Assembly (NCBI GenBank): GCA_003562655.1
Contig: PWUC01000113.1
Span: forward strand, 1 to 7,472
Length of the DNA: 7,472 bases
Reading direction: 5' to 3'
Source of the DNA: Clostridia bacterium
GTDB taxonomy: Bacteria; Bacillota_E; SLMV01; PUMD01
Shown: piece by piece, positions 4,840 to 7,472 of the stretch
Numbering within the stretch: the first letter of the stretch is position 1
Layout: every line of letters begins with the position of its first letter
The notes under the pieces: model-generated
What the model was told of the DNA's origin: nothing
Database searches by the model: none
Seen by the model: the letters and a program-made list of their open reading frames with translations, nothing else
Translations under genes and position numbers: made by a program

Positions 4840-5584
4840 GTACCACCGGACCGAGGTGGAAGAGGCCTTCGCGGTGTTCGGCGAGCTCCTGGGCCGGGGA
4901 GCCCTGGATTCCGCCGCAACCCCCGAGCTGTACCGGGCCTACCGCGATGATCCCGAGGTTGGGCGTCTGGTGGACGATGTCTTCCTGGCGGGGATGAACT
5001 GCGCTGCGGTGAGGGCCGAGGAGACCTACTACCTGGTGCCGGGCCTGGAGGATTCGGCCCTGGCCATGACCAACGCGGAGCTCCGCGATGCCCTGCACGC
5101 CAGGAACAACACCGAGATGTACGTCGGGATGTTCGTCATCCTCTGCCTCATCAGCCTCCTGTACACCGACGAGGGCTCCCCCGGCAAGTCCAGCTACATC
5201 AGTGTGAAGCGTCTGGAGGAGTACGTGACCGACCGGCTGAAGCGGGTCGTCGAACCGGCCGACGCCGGGCAGGCCGCCGAGATCGAGGGCACCCAGGAGG
5301 AGTGCGAGTACCGCCTGGAGGACATAGCGGCTCACTGGCTGCAGCTCCCGGTGTACGATGAGAGCCTGGAGCAGCCGCTGCGCAGCTGGGGCAACCGCTT
5401 CAGCTTCATCCTGCGGGTGGCGCGCCTGCTGGAGAACGGGGATTTTCTCCGCACCGTCGGGGAGCGCGACCTGTATCCGACCGGCAAGATGAACGCCGTG
5501 GTCACCCAGTACTACCCGCAGCCGAAGAACAGGGATCGCCTCCTGGATCTGGTCAGGGACCTGGGGAGCGATCGCGATGCCTAG
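4826..5584 (+). CDS. jetB: Wadjet defence protein JetB (MukE-like), 252 residues
   Basis: This is the second gene of the operon, overlapping the end of jetA by 14 bases, so translation is probably coupled. By position and size it is the MukE-like winged-helix subunit that dimerises and binds the JetA kleisin at the SMC heads. What is seen: an alpha-rich first domain with a LVDDVFLAGMN helix and a TYYLVPG strand (residues about 47-75), typical of a winged-helix wing; then NAELRDAL and a hydrophobic helix MYVGMFVILCLISLLY (98-113), probably buried rather than membrane-spanning; and a second part with FSFILRVARLLENGDFL (192-208). The start is ATG 4826, with GGAAGG 5 bases upstream; the adjacent ATG at 4823 is too close to that site. 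The sequence is consistent with the DUF6063 family seen beside Firmicute JetA proteins (from memory). No catalytic motif is expected or seen. Confidence 0.82.
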   Translation: MKLSEYHRTEVEEAFAVFGELLGRGALDSAATPELYRAYRDDPEVGRLVDDVFLAGMNCAAVRAEETYYLVPGLEDSALAMTNAELRDALHARNNTEMYVGMFVILCLISLLYTDEGSPGKSSYISVKRLEEYVTDRLKRVVEPADAGQAAEIEGTQEECEYRLEDIAAHWLQLPVYDESLEQPLRSWGNRFSFILRVARLLENGDFLRTVGERDLYPTGKMNAVVTQYYPQPKNRDRLLDLVRDLGSDRDA

Positions 5585-7472
5585 GATCAACCGGGCCCGG
5601 GTGGTCAACGTCCGGTACGATGAGGGCAGAAAGGCGTACCTGGATCAGATCTTCGACTTCCGGGGCGAAAACGGCATCGTTCTCCTGGAGAACGGGGGCG
5701 GCAAGACCCTGCTGGTCCAGCTGCTCCTGCAGGTCATCATCCCCAACACCCGCATGAACAAGCGGCTGTTCCGGGAGCTCTTCAGCTCCGGGCAGACCTC
5801 CCACCTGATGATAGAATGGCTGTCGGACGGGCCCAAAACCGAGTACATACTGACCGGGCTGACCGCCATGCTGCCGCGAGACAGCGAGGTTCTCAGCCTC
5901 TTCAACTTCATCCACAGCTACTCCGAACCCGACCCATTCGACCTGGACAGCATACCGGTCATAAGGGACCGGCGGGTCACCCCGCGAGCGGAGTTCCGGA
6001 GGCTGCTGCGTTCGTCCGACCGGGACGTGCGCATCTACGACACCCGGGAGGAATACGATAGGGATCTGGCCACCTACAACATATTCCGGAGCGAGTGGGA
6101 CGCCATCCGCCGGGCCAATGACGAGGAGGGCAGGGCCGAGGGGTTCTTCGACGGGGCCACCACGGTGGCGCGGCTCTTCCGCGGCATCCTCATACCGTCG
6201 GTGATAGACGTTCTGTATCCGGGGCAGGATCGCGATGAGGTGGCCCGGGTCTTCGCCGAACTCCGGGACAAGCTGGTCAACATACCGCGGTACCGCGATG
6301 AGCTGGATGAACTCGAGAGGACGCGCGGCCTCATCGAGGGGATCCGGGAGGAGATCGCCGAGTACGGGCGGCTGTCGGGCCTGCACGCGGAGAACCTGAC
6401 GGGCATGGGGCGGCTCTACCGCACGCTGGAGGACGCGGTGCCTCCGAGGGAGCGGGCCATTGCCGCCCTGCGGGAGAAGCAGGAGGCCGCCGGGCGCCGG
6501 CGCCGGGAGCTGGAGTTCGAGCTGGAGTGCCTCGATGTCGATGAGGCGCGCCTCCGGCTGGAGGCGCTGGTGTCAGAGAGGGGCGAGCTGCAGTCCGGGA
6601 TGGCCCGGGTGGAACGAGAGAGGGAGCTGATCCGGGGCAGAAGGGACCTCCTGGAGGCCGGCGACCTCAAGCGGCGAGCGCTGGAAAAGGACAGGGAGCG
6701 GGCCGGGGCGCGCGCCCGCCTGGCGGTGGAGGAGGACAGGGCCGAGAACCTGGCCGCCGAGCTGCGGAGCCTCCGTCGCACCCAGCTGCGGCTGCTGCCG
6801 AAAGAGATCGAGCGGGCCAGAGGGGTCGCCGAGGGGCTGCAGGGCCGGCTGGATGAGGCGACGACCGGGCTGGAGGAGACCCGGAAAGAGCGGGACCGGA
6901 TCCGCCGCGAGATCGGGCACCTGCAGGAGGAGAGGGGTGCGCTGCGGGAGCGGATCGCCCGGGCCGACCGGATGGCGCGCGAGATAGAGCAGAAGCTGGG
7001 CTGGGAGACCATGGTCAACCCCGGCGAGGCGCTGAAGGAGCGCCGAACGGAGCTCGGGTCCGTTGACGAGGAGCGGGACGGGCGGCGGGAGGCCACCGCT
7101 GCTGCCCGGGAGGAGACCGGGCAGCTGAAGGAACAGCTGGTCGAATTTAGGGTGGAGACGTCCGAGACCGTCTCTGAGCGGGAGAGGATCGACGAGCGAC
7201 TGGAGGCCTTCGAGAGGAAGCGGGCCGACCTCCAGGCCGCCCTCCTGCCTCACGTGGACGGGGAGCGCAGTCTTGACGACCTGCACAGCCTGACCCTGGC
7301 GGCGGTCCTGGAGGGCGAGAGGAAATCCCTGGGCCGCCAGCTGGAGGAGGCGGCCGTCCGCTACCACGAATCGCGGGCCGGCCTGTCCCGGATGGAGGCG
7401 GAGGAGGCATATGTGCCCAACGGCGACATGATCGCCGTGCGCGATGCCCTGGTGGAGATGGGGATCAGCCCC
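5577..7472 (+). CDS. jetC: Wadjet SMC-like ATPase JetC (MukB-like), N-terminal 632 residues, partial
   Basis: This is the third gene of the operon. Its ATG 5577 overlaps the jetB stop by 8 bases, and the frame is open to the window end. JetC is the SMC motor that uses ATP to extrude DNA loops in Wadjet. What is seen: an N-terminal strand-rich segment (RARVVNVRY), then a Walker A loop IVLLENGGGKTLLVQLLLQ (residues about 34-52; P-loop ENGGGKT at 38-44, Lys43/Thr44). An alpha/beta insert follows with TSHLMIEWLSDG and TEYILTG, then a family-like GFFDGATTVARLFRGILIP block (188-207) that ends the N-terminal half of the head. From about residue 240 to the end the chain is a long, charged Arg/Glu-rich coiled coil with hardly any aromatic residues. 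The Walker B, the ABC signature and the second half of the coiled coil lie beyond the window. The P-loop begins with Leu where many SMCs have Gly, as tolerated in MukB-like families. No in-frame stop was found. Confidence 0.9.
   Translation, partial: MPRINRARVVNVRYDEGRKAYLDQIFDFRGENGIVLLENGGGKTLLVQLLLQVIIPNTRMNKRLFRELFSSGQTSHLMIEWLSDGPKTEYILTGLTAMLPRDSEVLSLFNFIHSYSEPDPFDLDSIPVIRDRRVTPRAEFRRLLRSSDRDVRIYDTREEYDRDLATYNIFRSEWDAIRRANDEEGRAEGFFDGATTVARLFRGILIPSVIDVLYPGQDRDEVARVFAELRDKLVNIPRYRDELDELERTRGLIEGIREEIAEYGRLSGLHAENLTGMGRLYRTLEDAVPPRERAIAALREKQEAAGRRRRELEFELECLDVDEARLRLEALVSERGELQSGMARVERERELIRGRRDLLEAGDLKRRALEKDRERAGARARLAVEEDRAENLAAELRSLRRTQLRLLPKEIERARGVAEGLQGRLDEATTGLEETRKERDRIRREIGHLQEERGALRERIARADRMAREIEQKLGWETMVNPGEALKERRTELGSVDEERDGRREATAAAREETGQLKEQLVEFRVETSETVSERERIDERLEAFERKRADLQAALLPHVDGERSLDDLHSLTLAAVLEGERKSLGRQLEEAAVRYHESRAGLSRMEAEEAYVPNGDMIAVRDALVEMGISP

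Noticed and set aside
4745..7410. Several long minus-strand frames across jetB and jetC
   Set aside because: All are antisense shadows; their composition (Ser/Arg- or Pro/Gly/Leu-rich) and lack of starts and motifs contrast with the clear JetB and JetC readings.

Overview
The window is GC-rich DNA with strong AGGAGG-type ribosome binding sites, tightly overlapping genes and a VanW-family gene. Together these suggest a high-GC member of the Bacillota (Clostridia-like or a related deep lineage). This is an inference from style and gene content, not a species call.

Layout. Positions 1-66 hold the start of a leftward FAD-dependent oxidoreductase, with a possible 57-residue leader gene just upstream of it (105-278, minus strand). 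From about 345 to 2223 the sequence is mostly non-coding or decayed. It contains the C-terminal scrap of a D-Ala-D-Ala ligase-like ATP-grasp protein (345-608) with signs of two compensating indels, a strong hairpin (634-673), and an orphan coding scrap interrupted by TGA (707-886). It also contains one intact small membrane protein gene with its own promoter and ribosome binding site (1087-1350), then about 870 bases without a convincing gene. At 2224-3037 lies a leftward vanW gene that is near full length but broken by a single-base frameshift at about 2585. A clear TATAAT box precedes it, and a GC-rich hairpin follows its stop.

The right half (3316 to the end) is the main find: three co-directional, translationally coupled genes matching the plan of a Wadjet (JetABCD / MukBEF-like) plasmid- and phage-defence SMC system. 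They are a 507-residue JetA (MukF/kleisin-like), a 252-residue JetB (MukE-like) and the first 632 residues of JetC (MukB-like SMC ATPase). JetC shows a Walker A loop and a long coiled coil and runs off the window end. By family knowledge these should form an SMC motor complex that recognises small circular DNA and hands it to a fourth subunit, the nuclease JetD, whose gene would be expected to the right of the window. The protein sequences resemble the Firmicute-type (type II-like, DUF5716/DUF6063) Wadjet more than the best-studied type I, but the subtype is from memory and was not searched.

The defence operon therefore sits beside a stretch of decaying accessory DNA, as expected for a variable genomic island. 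I see no transposase, integrase, CRISPR array, tRNA or rRNA gene in the window.
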